Origin: Diprion similis
Lineage: Eukaryota > Arthropoda > Insecta > Hymenoptera > Diprionidae
Direction of reading: 5' to 3'
DNA length: 64,000 nt
NCBI RefSeq assembly: GCF_021155765.1
Contig: NC_060107.1
Coordinates: 12,448,501-12,512,500 of the forward strand
Below are positions 43,001 to 55,436 of the stretch, one piece after another. The notes below the pieces were generated by a model. The model saw only the letters and a list, made by a program, of their open reading frames with translations, was not told where the DNA came from and searched no databases. Made by a program: the position numbers and the translations under genes. Numbering within the stretch: the first letter of the stretch is position 1; each line of letters opens with the position of its first letter.

Positions 43001-46000
43001 CGTAGGTATATGAGTAGTGAACAGATTACAAGTGTCACGAAAATTAAACAAGTGTAGTAAAATCGCACAATGTTAACTTACGAAAATAAGTTGATGAAAT
43101 CATTTCACTCACAATATAATAAAGCAATTCAATTATTTTGTAAAAATGTATATAACCAAGTAATTAGAAATGTTGACAGCAAGGTATTCAATATGGATGA
43201 AAGCTGACAGTGAATTGTTTGTTATAGAATAGCACAGGTTTCTATACATAGGATCAAGCTTTATGAATGGCTTCGATGATCGGTTTATTATACTATACGT
43301 TTATTATTGTCTCTTCATTGCCTGCATAACACGCATATATAATAATATATTCACATATATAATTATTATTATTAGTATAATTATTACCGTTATTATTATT
43401 GTTATAATTGTTATTATTGTTGTTGTTGATATTATTATTTCTTTAGATAACATTATTAGATGAGTCTTTTTCGCATACTGGATGGCACATTCCTATTGGT
43501 GCACGCTCTAACACATGTAACGAGAATATTAAGGCATTACTATTATACATAGATATATTATATTATGTACGTTGTGTATTTATATTTATTGATGCTTATT
43601 CGTGTATATCTATATGCATATATAATTTAGTGAAGATAGTCACATACTAATACAAGCGTAACTACTTCCATATATATAAGATCCTAATTTCTGCGAAAAA
43701 ATTAGCAACAAATTAGCAATATATTCTACAGGCACAACAATAACCTTAATATTTAATATTGGAATAAAATATTGCGCACAAAGTTTTTTATAATCAATAT
43801 TTCACGAGTTTTTAGCTTCGGGAAGACATAATATCGTCACAATTTATATTAAAGTAATTAGAATTCACTGACCAATCGTGTCAGTCAGAATTCGGTGCCG
43901 ATACGCTTGTTAAGAAGTTGAAGAAAATTTTCAAATAGTAAACAAATGATGGAATATTCGCCTTCACGCGGAAGCACACAACTAAAACGCCTCAGGCACC
44001 CTGGAGCTAAGGGTTAAGCAGTTTTTACCTGCCTGCCAAACAGTTTCTATATTCATATCGCGGTCTAGCCTCGAACATAGTGAGAATATGGTTGCCGTAG
44101 AATCCGTTTGCCTAACGGAGCTTGACGTTAATGCTCGAACCTTACTTGAAAGTCATTGACTCCGGGAGTGGGGCAGAAAAAAGGTAACCGACATACCGAA
44201 TAGTAAGTAATATAGGACTGTTTGTAATCGTCACGTAACTTCCTTTTCGTATTACCTGAAATGAATTTGAACGGTAAATCGAAGGGGTATTTTGCGAACG
44301 AACGCCTTTGCCATGTGTAACTTATAAATGCCACCGTTCTATCGGCGAATTAACAGTCCACATTCGATTTTCAGAATTGATTTTACTTAAACAGTAATCT
44401 CGCGGCCTAAAAGAATTCTTTTGACGAAATTAGAATGTGTCGAGAGTTCCGTTCCTGCGAACGTGTTGAATGCAAAATTGCATTGTTATGCAAATTACAT
44501 CTAGTGAAATCCCACACTCTTCGTTCTGGAATATTTGACCGAATAAAATCGTGATGAGACTGAATTTCGAGAGTCGAAATTTATGCACAAGTGGATTTCA
44601 TTGCGTGACGTAAATTTCCGGAAGAATTTATAAGTCGTTCACTTGTATTATGCTCAGTTCGATTTCAATCATCCGTTATTTTTCAAACTAACGGTCGAAG
44701 CAATGCGATTAAATATAAGTGATTAAGGAGATGGAAAATTTTGCAATTTGCAATTCACTCCGAGGTATATCCTCTTCGACTATTAACTGGTGTAATTGCT
44801 ACAGCCACGGACGAATGCACGCAATCTTTAATAGTTCTTTCGTCTGCGGCGTAACCCGTGTTTCAGAGTAATAATTGCAGGGTGCCGCAACCGATTGGAA
44901 TCGGATGTGAGCGAGTGTGAAATACAACGACTAGCATGAATTTCTTGTAATAATATCTAGAAATGAAATGCATAACTTGCTAACATCTCGTGGCATGCAG
45001 ACTCGAGTGATCGGTATTACATTATAAAATCGGAATTTCTATCCGTCTGATAAAATTACGAGACGCTTGCGTGTTTCAGTGTGTAAATATTGTAACAGAT
45101 GGAATCGCGTTTCATGTTCAAATACTACTTATATCTTTCTAGTCAAATAAGTTGTACGTATATGAAAAATATGAAAGCGGTTAGTTTTTGCAATTGAAAA
45201 ATCATCGATGATTCACTTTTCTTCTTCTTTACCATACGAGGTACATTTCAGCCGGTTGAATTAGAGAAAAACAGTCTACTCTAATTAAGAGTAAACGTTA
45301 TTTAATCGCTTAAAAATTCTTACGAACGTAAGAATTTAAAAGAAATATAATTTATAACCTAAACGATTTACCTCAAGATGCGATAATAATTATCATACAG
45401 AATGACGTATACGCTGCAGTGGCATTGACTAAAGAAGACGACGCATCACGATGCTATCACATGATCTTTTTTATTGAATCGTTCATCTTATAATGATCAT
45501 ATGCATACTGAGTAATGCGTGAATTGTATTCATCGTTCTCCGACGCTCTTCTTTGTACCGCAGAAAGCGTTGAAGAAGAATCTTAAGACATATTTGTTAC
45601 AATATTGGCAATACAATAGACTCTGCGAATTCGATGTATAATTATTTGAATCAAACAATGCACCACGTTTTTGGGCCACACCGCACCCAGTGACGTTAAC
45701 CAAACATTACGTAACGACACTCAACCCACAGCTACGTTATTCGTTGTCTTGCTCGCGGGAAAGATATTTTAATGGAATTCTAACAGGAGGTTAAAGTTTG
45801 TAATGTAAGTTAGAGTGAGAAACTATTGAAGAAAAATCAATATTTTGTAACCTTAGAATACCTTTGAAGGACTTTTATTTGCAGAGCTATGTGAGCATGC
45901 TTCACCCTGTTACAGTGAACTGAATCTCACATAATTCTAAAATCGCGAATCATCAAATTTTTAACGTTCCAAACTTCATACCTTATATATTCTAACGCTG

Positions 46001-46626
46001 CGTTAAACGAATACGCGGCGACACGACAAGTTTGATTGACGTCATCCACCGAAGACGAGACGACCCGTCCATGATGTTTATTATGTACACGAGTGTTGAT
46101 TACACGTCGATGATGAAAACAGGAATCGCGTCTCACTTTAGCTCGAGATAATACAAGTGCTTAAATCGAAGTGCCGAGGTAGTGAGCGAGTCGTATTTTA
46201 AACTTTTTTTCTCCCCAGAGTAGGTTATAAAAAGCTTATTGTTAGAAACTTTGGCAAATGATGGTATTTGCGACAGTTGCGATAGTTGAGAAAAGTTTAA
46301 AAAAAAATTCACGAAAATACAATGAATATATAATACTTGCAGTTGATTTTTACTCGTTTTAAGGTTATGGACACCATTAATAATTCCATATTTTTCCTAT
46401 CACGACATCAATTTTCGGTATTTTTCTCAAAGAGTACACTCTAAGCGCAACAACAAATGGCATCATTTCCCAAAGTTTAAAACTGTTTCGTCACTCTGGA
46501 GAGAGAATAAATGTAATGAAATACGACCAGCGATCACGTCTTTGGCACGCCGACACATCCCCTTAACAATACATGGATGGATCGAGTCTACAATCAGGTC
46601 TGCTGCACAATTTCTGCAAATATGTG
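40091..46626. other. Gene-poor AT-rich region
   Basis: I see no exon, RNA gene or well-bounded mobile element. Scattered ORFs are short and without domains. A degenerate ATT/GTT microsatellite is listed separately. The last kilobase should include the 3' UTR of the minus-strand gene at 46627; a minus-strand AATAAA lies at about 46076. Confidence 0.4.
43361..43440. repeat. ATT/GTT trinucleotide microsatellite
   Basis: About 80 bases of imperfect TTA/TTG repeats. They create a 66-codon isoleucine/valine-rich ORF that is not a gene. Confidence 0.85.
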
Positions 46627-48285
46627 CTAACGAGGCCTTGGCCTTGGTTGGGGCTGAGGATGTGAAGCGGGGCCAGGTACGCCCCTAGAATACGGCCCTG
46701 GGGGGTTCTGATGGTGGCCCCCCTTCTCAGGATTGTCGTCCAAATTCAGTCCAGCAACGAGCTGGGCAATTTCGCGGTCCTTTTTGTCCTCCTTGGGCAG
46801 AGTGGCGCCATTTTGAGCGCTGAAACCGAGGGATGCGAGGCTGCCGTGACTGCGACTCCGATGTTCGGCGCGAATGCTGTAGGAAAAAGCCCGTTCATTA
46901 AGGTGTCCCTTCCGGCGATAAATCCCAGTCCCAAACCGCGACTCCGTCTCCGCGTTGTCCTGGGGCTGCGGTTCGGGGGCGGTCAGATCGGCGTGAGAAG
47001 CTGCGAGCCTTCTAGCCGTCCCCAGAGTCGAATTGTCAACGTCCGGATGGCGTCGGGCCCCACGGTTCCCCATGGTGCCGTACGATCGTACGTCACCGTA
47101 CATGGCGGCCTGTGGCGGCACCGGAAGCGGGGCGTAAATCGGCACGATCGGTGTTGCGGTGGGAATGGGCCTTACGCCACGGGGATGCGCGTGGTGAGCC
47201 TTTCTCGGCAAGGTCGCTGCCGGGACAAGAAGAACAGGTGCGGGTCTGCCGAGGGTTCCAGCGACGGATCGGCTGCTCTGCGGGACCGAGTGATGCGGGT
47301 GGTGGAAATGCTGCCGAACGGGGTGCCCAAGGGTGTGATGTCCGTGTCCGTTGGCGTAGACTTGATGGTGCTGGAGGAGTTGTTCCTCGTGGGCGCGGAG
47401 GTTCCGCTTCTTGAGTTTCCTGCTGGCGGTAGTCTTTCTCCTGGCGGTGGCTAGTTCCTCGTGGATGAGGGGCTGGGCAGGCGGTGGCGGCGGAGGCGGC
47501 GGGGGCGGCGCGACTAGTTGGCGGGGTCGCGAGCCTCGTGTGCTTCTCAGTGTGCCATGCTGATCCTGGTATCCAGCGTCGACCTCATCTCGACCCCGAG
47601 CCCAGACCTTGTGGTTCTCGTTGCCGTTGTAGAGGCTGAGATCGTCGGTCGACGCGTCGAGGCGAGGCGGCGACGGGCTGTCAAGGGTCGTGCTCGAGCC
47701 ACCGAGGGTGTGATAGAGGCTACTGGCGGCTGGGAGCGCCGGGGCGACGTTAGCGGGGTCGAGGCCCTTGGCGTAGCTGCTGTCGGCGTAAGCGTGGAAG
47801 CAGCAGCGAACGAGGGCGTTGGCCGCCATGTCGCGTTTGCAGATGAACGCGTGACACTCGAGGACCTTGATTCCCGAGGTCCGTCGCAGCACGGCGGCGA
47901 AAAGGGGCGGGTGGTTGGCGCTAGGGGTTCTGGCGAAGGGCGAGTCTAGGGGCAGAAATCGCGTAGTCGAGGGCTCGCTGCCCCCGCCGCCCCCCCCTTT
48001 TACATGCCTAACCGCCGCGCAGTAGTGCAGAGCCTCGATCGGAAAGAATCGAGTGATCTTCTTACGGTGCTCGTCAACATTCTCGAGCAGAAGACCGTTG
48101 CTCCAAACGCTCAACCACGAATCTATACCCCGCGCCCCTAGCGCTCCTTGTTCCGGGTACAATTCCCGCAAGGGTTCCTGCACCCCCAGCAATCCCTCCT
48201 TACTAGCATGAGGCACCGAACTCCCGAGGTACAGGACTCGGCACCGGCAGTAAGGCGTAGCGTTGTCCTGATTGGCGCCTCTCAT
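46627..48285 (-). CDS. PTB/PID-domain protein, intronless paralogue of the upstream PTB gene
   Basis: A single open frame of 552 residues from the ATG at 48285 (the first in frame after a GTG-only extension). The PTB-type domain covers about 14-167: CRCRVLYLGSSVPHA, GLLGVQEPLRELYPEQG, SWLSVWSNGLLLENVDEH, FFPIEALHYCAAVRHV, a glycine loop, PPLFAAVLRRTSGIKVLECH and CKRDMAANALVRCCFHAYAD. The order and wording match the PTB domain of the gene at 25958-36584 (YLG, GLQEPLR, F-A-V-x-R-R, LECHAF). The rest is disordered: a 10-proline run, a histidine-rich stretch (HHQVYANGHGHHTLGH), Pro/Ala-rich sequence and a QPQPRPRPR tail. PTB adaptors bind NPxY-type receptor tails at membranes. Its partner is unknown. 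The coding sequence is much more GC-rich than its surroundings. Confidence 0.75.
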   Translation of the reverse strand: MRGANQDNATPYCRCRVLYLGSSVPHASKEGLLGVQEPLRELYPEQGALGARGIDSWLSVWSNGLLLENVDEHRKKITRFFPIEALHYCAAVRHVKGGGGGGSEPSTTRFLPLDSPFARTPSANHPPLFAAVLRRTSGIKVLECHAFICKRDMAANALVRCCFHAYADSSYAKGLDPANVAPALPAASSLYHTLGGSSTTLDSPSPPRLDASTDDLSLYNGNENHKVWARGRDEVDAGYQDQHGTLRSTRGSRPRQLVAPPPPPPPPPPAQPLIHEELATARRKTTASRKLKKRNLRAHEEQLLQHHQVYANGHGHHTLGHPVRQHFHHPHHSVPQSSRSVAGTLGRPAPVLLVPAATLPRKAHHAHPRGVRPIPTATPIVPIYAPLPVPPQAAMYGDVRSYGTMGNRGARRHPDVDNSTLGTARRLAASHADLTAPEPQPQDNAETESRFGTGIYRRKGHLNERAFSYSIRAEHRSRSHGSLASLGFSAQNGATLPKEDKKDREIAQLVAGLNLDDNPEKGGHHQNPPGPYSRGVPGPASHPQPQPRPRPR

Positions 48286-49090
48286 TTTGCGCCACGATCC
48301 TTTCCCCACCCCCACCACCACCCCCCTCCTCTTCGCCCCTTTTTTAGGTTACACGGAGATCTGTTAATAAACAAACTTTTGATTATGCAGATAATCTCTG
48401 CGTCTGCACGAAATAGACGAAAAACGTATAGTCGACTATTTGAAATTATACACGTTTTTTTATACACTCGATATACCTAGTTTTATTTACTTATACTTTA
48501 CACACACTTCACTGTCTCGTTCACTTCTCGGCAGCAGCTGTAGCTCGCACAGCTCAGCCTCGGCCGCCTCTCGGCTGAGAAACGGTCAAACCATGATGGC
48601 CGCCGCTCCGGTAGTGTTTCCGTCTTTCTCGCTCACGACGGTATGCGGTCGCGTCTCCCCGCAGCGTTGGGAGCCTCTGCAACTGTGGGAATCGACTGTC
48701 TTGCTTGTGTTGGTGAAAGAATTCTTAGGTGCGGCACAGCAATCCGGTGTTGGTTCGCGGTTCCCTGCGCCGCGGCTTCTCGTCGTCTTTCACGAAGCCA
48801 CGACTTGCTTCTGCGACGCCACTTCTGCTCTCACAAAACACCGACGAGACGGATTCGCGTAGTTTCAGGTAGCCACAGCCGGGCCGACGGACTGGGCTTC
48901 GCGCAGCTGAGAGACAGGCGGTTGAGAGGCTTAGGCGGTCGGGCCCGGACTGACTAAGCCGCGACACCGAGACTCCGGCGAACCGGCCCACCGCTGGGCC
49001 CCGCAAAACTCCTTCTGGGGCCCGCGATCCACAACGCAAGCCTTGACTGACGCTGTATTGTATTAAACATTTCTGCAGATACACCTTTGT
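48286..49090 (-). promoter_or_regulatory. GC-rich promoter and 5' UTR region of the intronless PTB gene
   Basis: A CpG-rich block (about 48510-49030) lies immediately upstream of the minus-strand ATG. ORFs in it are composition artefacts. A polyguanine/GGGGTGG tract (minus strand, about 48300-48340) lies just before the start codon. Confidence 0.45.
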
Positions 49091-51620
49091 AGTTTACCCT
49101 TTCACAGCGGAGATTCCAACTATGCGCTGCAGGGTCAGGTGCCCTTTATGGGACTGTAAGGTCAGGCGTTTGTTACTGTCGTACATCAAGTATTAAGGAT
49201 GAAGGAGCCCCACTCTCTTAAACCAAAGTTAGGAGGGAAGAAAATATCGGTTAAAAATCTAAAGCAATGTTATTCACCCTAATGACAGTGAACGCGAATG
49301 AGGCAGAATCCCTACTATATGATAGATGTATGAATTCGAGAAAATTCGTATGACGTAAGCTGAAATACCAACGTCTTGAGACAAGGTTTAACTTTTAAAG
49401 TGCTATAACGTTTAAAGTGAATAATCTCTGATATTTTTCATTCGATTCTAATGTGTTTCGAATTGTTTTGATCACCATAGAGATTTCCAGAAATCGCTTC
49501 GAAATTTTTTCACAAACAGTCGTATTCAGAGTTAAGTAAAATAGATAAGTACTTGGTTATGTAAGATTTCTTGATTAAGCTTCAGACAACTCGTGGAAAT
49601 CTAATGAGCGAGGAAAATGAGTCAAATAATATAAGAATAGGATGGAAAACATCCAAATTTAATCATTTCGAATGGTCTAATCATAAAATCTTATCTTAAT
49701 TCATTAATAGCTTAGTTTACGACATTCGAATTCGTTCAGATTCATTGAAAAAAAATTGAAATACATCATTCGTCGTGTAACGTGATACTTAACGAAAAAA
49801 ATTATAGTAGAATATTCGAAAAAATTTTATTCTAGAATTTTGGTCCTTCAGTTGAATAAGACACAAAAACATTTTTCACTCGATTTATATTTATTATCAC
49901 AAGCGAGACCCTCAACGGCAAAAAAAATGTTTGTAATCATAAATTCTTATGTTTTGTCTAATCGAAAATATATGTTGGTATTTGTGACCATTTTTATGAA
50001 GAAAATGTCATAAAAAGAGAAAACTCAACGTTCAGAACAAATTCTCCGACTTGATATATAGGTATTTAACTATTTACAAAATATTACTCCCAATTGATTT
50101 TCCTTCTATTTCTTGCTTGATTTTATGAGAATAATAAGGTATTCTCGTATTAAATCAACACAATTGTATAAAGTAAAGCAATTATCATACATACTTACAA
50201 TAAATAAATTCTCGGGGGCCAAATTACCTCGATCGAATATAACCTCGTGTTCAATTAATTCAAGCGTATATATATTATAGAATGTGACGAATAACGTGAT
50301 GCGAATGAATGAATTATGGAGAGGATTACATATTTAATGAGGCCCGTGACTCCGTCAATTTTGGGCTACAGAGGTCTGAACGCACCTGTTCAAAGAACCT
50401 CGCGCAGTCTCTCTTATTCACCAGCATAGTTGTTGGTGGCGGCTAATTTTCTCATTATTCATTTCAGACGAGCTAAGTCTGCGGCCATCAGTAGACACAA
50501 ATTCAACTACGCACTTTATGTTTTATGGAGAAAATAGTATAATTTGCTCATCCGTTGGACTAGCCTCAGGGAATTATTTTGCGAACCGAAAATTATCAAC
50601 GAGTCTGGGTCAGTAGGTCGGTCGTATTAATTGCGAGAATCGCCACGGGTCATCATCCACTTCCGGGACTCTTGCCCATCTATGATCGAATCGCTTTTAC
50701 CACGTGTGATCGATAAACACGAGGTGTTTGGTTTTGCGCTGATCGTTTGAAGTTCGTACCGTTTTTCAGAAGTTAGTTTCAGACAGTCATTATAACCTTG
50801 AACCGTTTGAGAGTAGTGAAAAATTTCGTTCTTGAACTTATTTCACCTCGACAGCTCGACGGTGGACTTTGTATTACGTGTAGAAAATATATATAACTAT
50901 ATTGTATAATACACACTTGAATAGCACTTATCATTTCAACTGTTTTACTGCATGTATATATAAGTATTATACAATGTTAGACCCTTCGATTTTACCCTAC
51001 TTTTTTCGAACGGGAAGGACTTTCTCGACTCGAGCCGGTCGATCGATCTCTCAAGATTACTTGCATGTACCTGAGCGTATCCTTGTGTCGAGAATAGAAC
51101 GTTTCTGGCTGTCCGACTATTCTGACACTCTAAAAGCCCTGCGGGGTGGCGGGAGACTTGAATGCCAGGAAAGCGATGCCTGCTCATTTCTACGTTACGC
51201 TGCAGCCAGTATATCTGTATATATGCGCATTGTTATGTGCGCCGCCGTTGCTAGGATAGATATACCTAAGATATATATATATACCGTCTGTGTTCACTTT
51301 TACCGTAGCTTCTTGAAGCGAAAACATCTTAGGTATAACAATATTAGTCCTGCGAACAGAATCAGGATTTATATTCACGGTTTGTTTTTACTTTTCCATT
51401 TTTGCTTTGCTAATCTTATTGTTAGTGAATATTGAAAAATAAAATTTACTTGACGATGATCGAAATATGAAAAATTTAAAAACATACAGGAGTGGGGAGA
51501 ATTTGATTTTGATATTAGAAAAGAAGCACGAAAATTATTTCTGGTCTCGACTATTTTTTCCTTTCCTATATTATCGAGTGATTATTGATGAAGAAATGAT
51601 TTTTCCCCTCTGAGAAATAT
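49091..51620. other. Intergenic, nothing identified
   Basis: AT-rich with no domain-bearing ORF. The 177-codon ORF at 50902-51435 is rich in Tyr, Ile and Phe and has no recognisable motif, so it is treated as chance. Confidence 0.4.
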
Positions 51621-52329
51621 TTAAGGGGGGACAAAGGTCTGCATATTTTTGTGATTTTTTTACAGAGTACCTTATTTATTAATATTTTAAAACTTATTGT
51701 ACATTAGGTATTAAGCATTAATCTAAGAATATTCTCCTACATTTTCATTAAAAAAATATTGAAAATTCATTGGTGAGAACCGAGTCGGCTCAAAAAAAAG
51801 TTTCCAGCGGTTATCAAAATTTCGCGAAAATCTTCGGACCAATTTCGCCTAAACTTTGCACACTTCCTTTACATACTGAATACTAGTTTCTGAACGAAGG
51901 ATTTTTTTTCAATTGCAACTTATTTTTTAATCAAACAAAAAGAGCAAATCAAAGTTTAAATCAGAGTTCTTTAATTGCACCTTCATGAAAAATTCAAAAA
52001 TTAATATTTTGTTAATTCCTTCGTTCAAATTCAAGATAAACTTATGTACTAAAGAAATCCCTTTGGTTTTTTAATTTCAGATGAAGCAATCATGAGTTAT
52101 CCTGACTACCGCATGGAAACTTTTTTTTTAAGTAACTCGGTTCTCACAGTACCACTGGCTGAATTTTCAATATTTTTCTGCATCAAAATGTAGAAAAATA
52201 TTCTTATAATAATGCTTAATAATGTACAATAAGTTTAAAAATATCAATAAATAAAGGACTCATGAAAATGTAAAAAAAATCACAAAAATATGCTTCTTTT
52301 TGATACCTTAAACCCTTGTTCCCCCTTAA
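51621..52329. mobile_element. TTAA-flanked long foldback element (about 700 bp)
   Basis: TTAAGGGGGGACAAAGG at the left is mirrored by CCTTGTTCCCCCTTAA at the right. Inside, arms of about 250 bp pair in order: CATATTTTTGTGATTTTTTT with its complement, CTTATTGTACATTA with TAATGTACAATAAG, and GGTGAGAACCGAGT with ACTCGGTTCTCAC. There is no ORF for a transposase. The TTAA ends suggest a piggyBac or Kolobok-type source. Confidence 0.85.
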
Positions 52330-54190
52330 TCATAACAATAGACCATTGCTGTACGCAGAGTTATAATTCAGAATGCGATTCGATAAAAACACGCAATTAT
52401 TATGATACGGCAGGCTGCAGAGAGAGTTGAAGTAACTTTACGACTGTTTCTGAACCGTGAGCGAGTCATTCGACATTATTAAGATGATTAAAAGCGTACG
52501 ATGCAGTGATTTGTTCAAAGAAAATGCAGCTGCATTCGGAGCTGCGAGCGCGCGCAACTTCCTCCGGTTCCAGTTCCTGTTTGACGTGATCGCGTTATAC
52601 GGCTGTCCCTACATGCACATACGAGGTCACCGATTCCTGTCCAATGTTGCGGCTAAAGTACTCTGCACGCTTGCGTGAGCCCATTTACGCGTGTCGCGTT
52701 ACGCCCGCGTGAAGCACGCCGCATGCGTGACATTAAAAGACGCAGCGACGACGCTATGCGGAAGCACGGCACCGCATCGCGTGCATCGTTCTATTCAATT
52801 GCGTACTGCAGTGAACAATTGCATAACTATGCATCATTATTCAACGGTAGTCACACTTATTCATTGATTTAAAATTGATCAAAGTTTATTTTTCGTTTTT
52901 TTTTACAGGGTGGGCAAAAATTTTTTAGAAAAAAATTCCCTCACAGATCTAGTAAGTTACTAAAATCTAAATCCTTCAGCTTATTAACTCTATATTCGGT
53001 TCAAATTCTATTCGGATTGAAGACAAATGTATATAATGTAACGTGTAAAAAAGTTGGTTTAAGCCAAATTCGTTTCTCGGTGCGAAAAAAAAGAAAATTT
53101 GTTACTTCAAAAATTGATTTCTAATTCCCACGATAAAAAACTAATATTCTGAGTTTTTTCCATCACCAAATTGGAAATCCTGTAAGAATTACGGGTTTTC
53201 CATTACCTCTAGGCTTTAAATACTATGAAATTTCCAGGTTTTTCCAGGTTTTTCCGGTATCTGGTCGCACTGTTTTATCATGTCTATAAGGCTAGGACCA
53301 CCACAACGGAATTTCTTGATAAGAGCAATTTCATCTTTAAAGGCTCTTTAAGTGCTCCATTATCGCTTTTACGACTGCAGGACTTTCGCCGGAAATAGTA
53401 GCGCCAAAATGTGGCACTAAAAATTTTTTCCCGATTGCGTAGGAATGAACGGCTATTTAAAGGCTCTCGATTAGTGTAACAGCCATTATAATCGGACCAC
53501 CCCTTATCCCAAAAATCTACCCCTGATGAACTAAGTTTTAACTTATTGTCTGCATCTTTTGTTACATTTAATTTGGTTCATATAATATATCATTTTCTTG
53601 GAAACCTCTTACATATATTATTATAAACTGTCATTATTAGAATGTTTCTAGATTACACAATAAATATTTTGAGATTAATTTTTTTCAACTGTTTTTATGT
53701 ATAATTAGGTTGTTTATCGAGAACCGTTTTAGCATATATTCTACAACTTTATCTCTGGTCTAGTCGTCTAATTCTATTCGTATCTGACGACTAGCTCAAT
53801 TAATTGCGATAATTAGTGTGAACTGTTTCACAACCTGTATAAGCAAGAATCCACTATGAATCACCTGCAGGTATTAAAGAGTCTTTTTCGTTGTGTATAT
53901 CGAGTATTCATTTAACTGTATTTTATACCCACGATTCGCGCTTATGCCTTCCCTTTTTCCCCTCGGCTCGTTCCCGTTTTTTTTTTCTTCCCATAAAGGT
54001 CCAACCATGCAGACGAGCCAACCTACTTGAGTCTTGCTGTGCCAGTGACTTGAAGTAAGGTGCGGCCGAAGTCATAGGAACATTAGTTAATATCGTTGAA
54101 TATTTAGTTTTTTCTCCTTTTTTAATTCTACAAATGAAAAGTCAATCAAGCTTCGACCTCACAGTATATCCAATTATACCTCGCGAACGA
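52330..54190. other. Intergenic, nothing identified
   Basis: Short ORFs near 52457-52872 fall in a CpG-richer patch but lack domains. The rest is AT-rich. Confidence 0.35.
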
Positions 54191-54355
54191 AAGTCGTTCG
54201 AATTTTATTATTGGCCGACAGTTACCGCCTGATTGAGCAGCCGATGCAATACCAATCGCGACTGTCAGAAAATGTCCCTAGGAGCCCACATTTAACGGTG
54301 GGCTCCTAGGGACATTTTCTGACAGTTGTGATTAGTGTAAAATTCGAACGACTTG
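54191..54355. mobile_element. Small foldback with a perfect 29-bp hairpin
   Basis: Outer inverted repeats GTCGTTCGAATTTTA (54193-54207) and TAAAATTCGAACGAC (54338-54352) match perfectly. Inside, 54261-54289 and 54298-54326 form a perfect 29-bp stem around an 8-base loop. The inner stem begins ACTGTCAGAAAATGTCCC. It could be a young MITE or a hairpin RNA source. Confidence 0.7.
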
Positions 54356-54697
54356 ACGCACTTTCCTCGTGGACACACGGTATATACTGCATTTGTGTAA
54401 AGGAAGGTATTATTCACTGCACAGTTATGCCTCGGGCTGGGCCTTCCCGGAATCCGGAGAGATCATGATGGCCCAGCAATGCACAGGGTGCGGACACCTG
54501 ACGGCTTATTTTCACAATACTCGATCAGTATATCTGGTTCGACAGGTACTGCTATATTTGAGTGAAAATTCCTCACACACACAAGGCTAAATTTGTAGCT
54601 ACGTGTCAAGATGTGTGTACAGGAAACTTGCTTTATAGGTTATACGAAACAACACGCGATATATCAGAAACATTGCAGCAACGTAACTTTGCAAAGT

Positions 54698-55436
54698 TTA
54701 AGGGGTTAGGTACACACTTGCAAGGCCAAAAAAAAAACCGCTTTTTTTGACACTGTTTTCGGAAGACAATTTTCGTTATTCATTGATCAATATTTATATA
54801 AGTAGATACACATTTCAAGAAGTTACGGTAATTTTTTCATGCGAAAAGAGTGGTAAGCAACCGAATTACAGCCAATCTCCCAGAGGCCCAAAAAAAAGTT
54901 GTTTTGCGGTGCGTAACGTAACTCATGACTGGATCATCTGAAACAAACAAAATCGTTGGAATTAGTTGAAAACAATATTCTCTTGTACTTGACGGCGAGA
55001 TTTTATGAAAATTTAATTTTTTGACAAAATGGCGGATGTTCAAAATAAAAAATATTTTTGTCACTAAAAAAATCGTTCATTTTTCGGTTCTAGAAAAAAA
55101 AAAATAAATAATAAAGCGAAAATTCAAAATGTTTCACCGTCAAGTACCAGAGAATATTGTTTTTAACTAATTCCAATGATTTTGTTCGTTTCAGATGATC
55201 CAGTCATGAGTTAATACGTTACGTACGGCAAAACAACATTTTTTTTGGGCCTCTGGGAGATTGGCTGTAACCCGGTTGTTTATGACTCTTTTTACATGAA
55301 AAAATTACTGTAACTGCTTGAAATGTGTATCTCTTGAACTGATAAATATTGATCAATGAATAATGAAAACAGTGTTAAAAAAAAAATCTCAAAAAAAGCG
55401 TTTTTTTTGGCCGTGCAAGTGTACCTAACCCCTTAA
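54698..55436. mobile_element. TTAA-flanked long foldback element (about 740 bp)
   Basis: TTAAGGGGTTAGGTACAC at the left is mirrored by GTGTACCTAACCCCTTAA at the right (perfect over 18 bases including TTAA). Arms of about 340 bp pair along their length: GCCAATCTCCCAGAGGCCC with GGGCCTCTGGGAGATTGGC, and TTGATCAATATTTAT with its complement. No transposase ORF. Confidence 0.9.

Noticed and set aside
46711-47949. Plus-strand ORFs of 247 and 143 codons
   Set aside because: Antisense shadows of the intronless PTB gene.
50902-51435. 177-codon plus-strand ORF
   Set aside because: Composition is dominated by Tyr, Ile, Phe and Arg as in random AT-rich DNA with patches of GC. It has no motif and no splice or start context.
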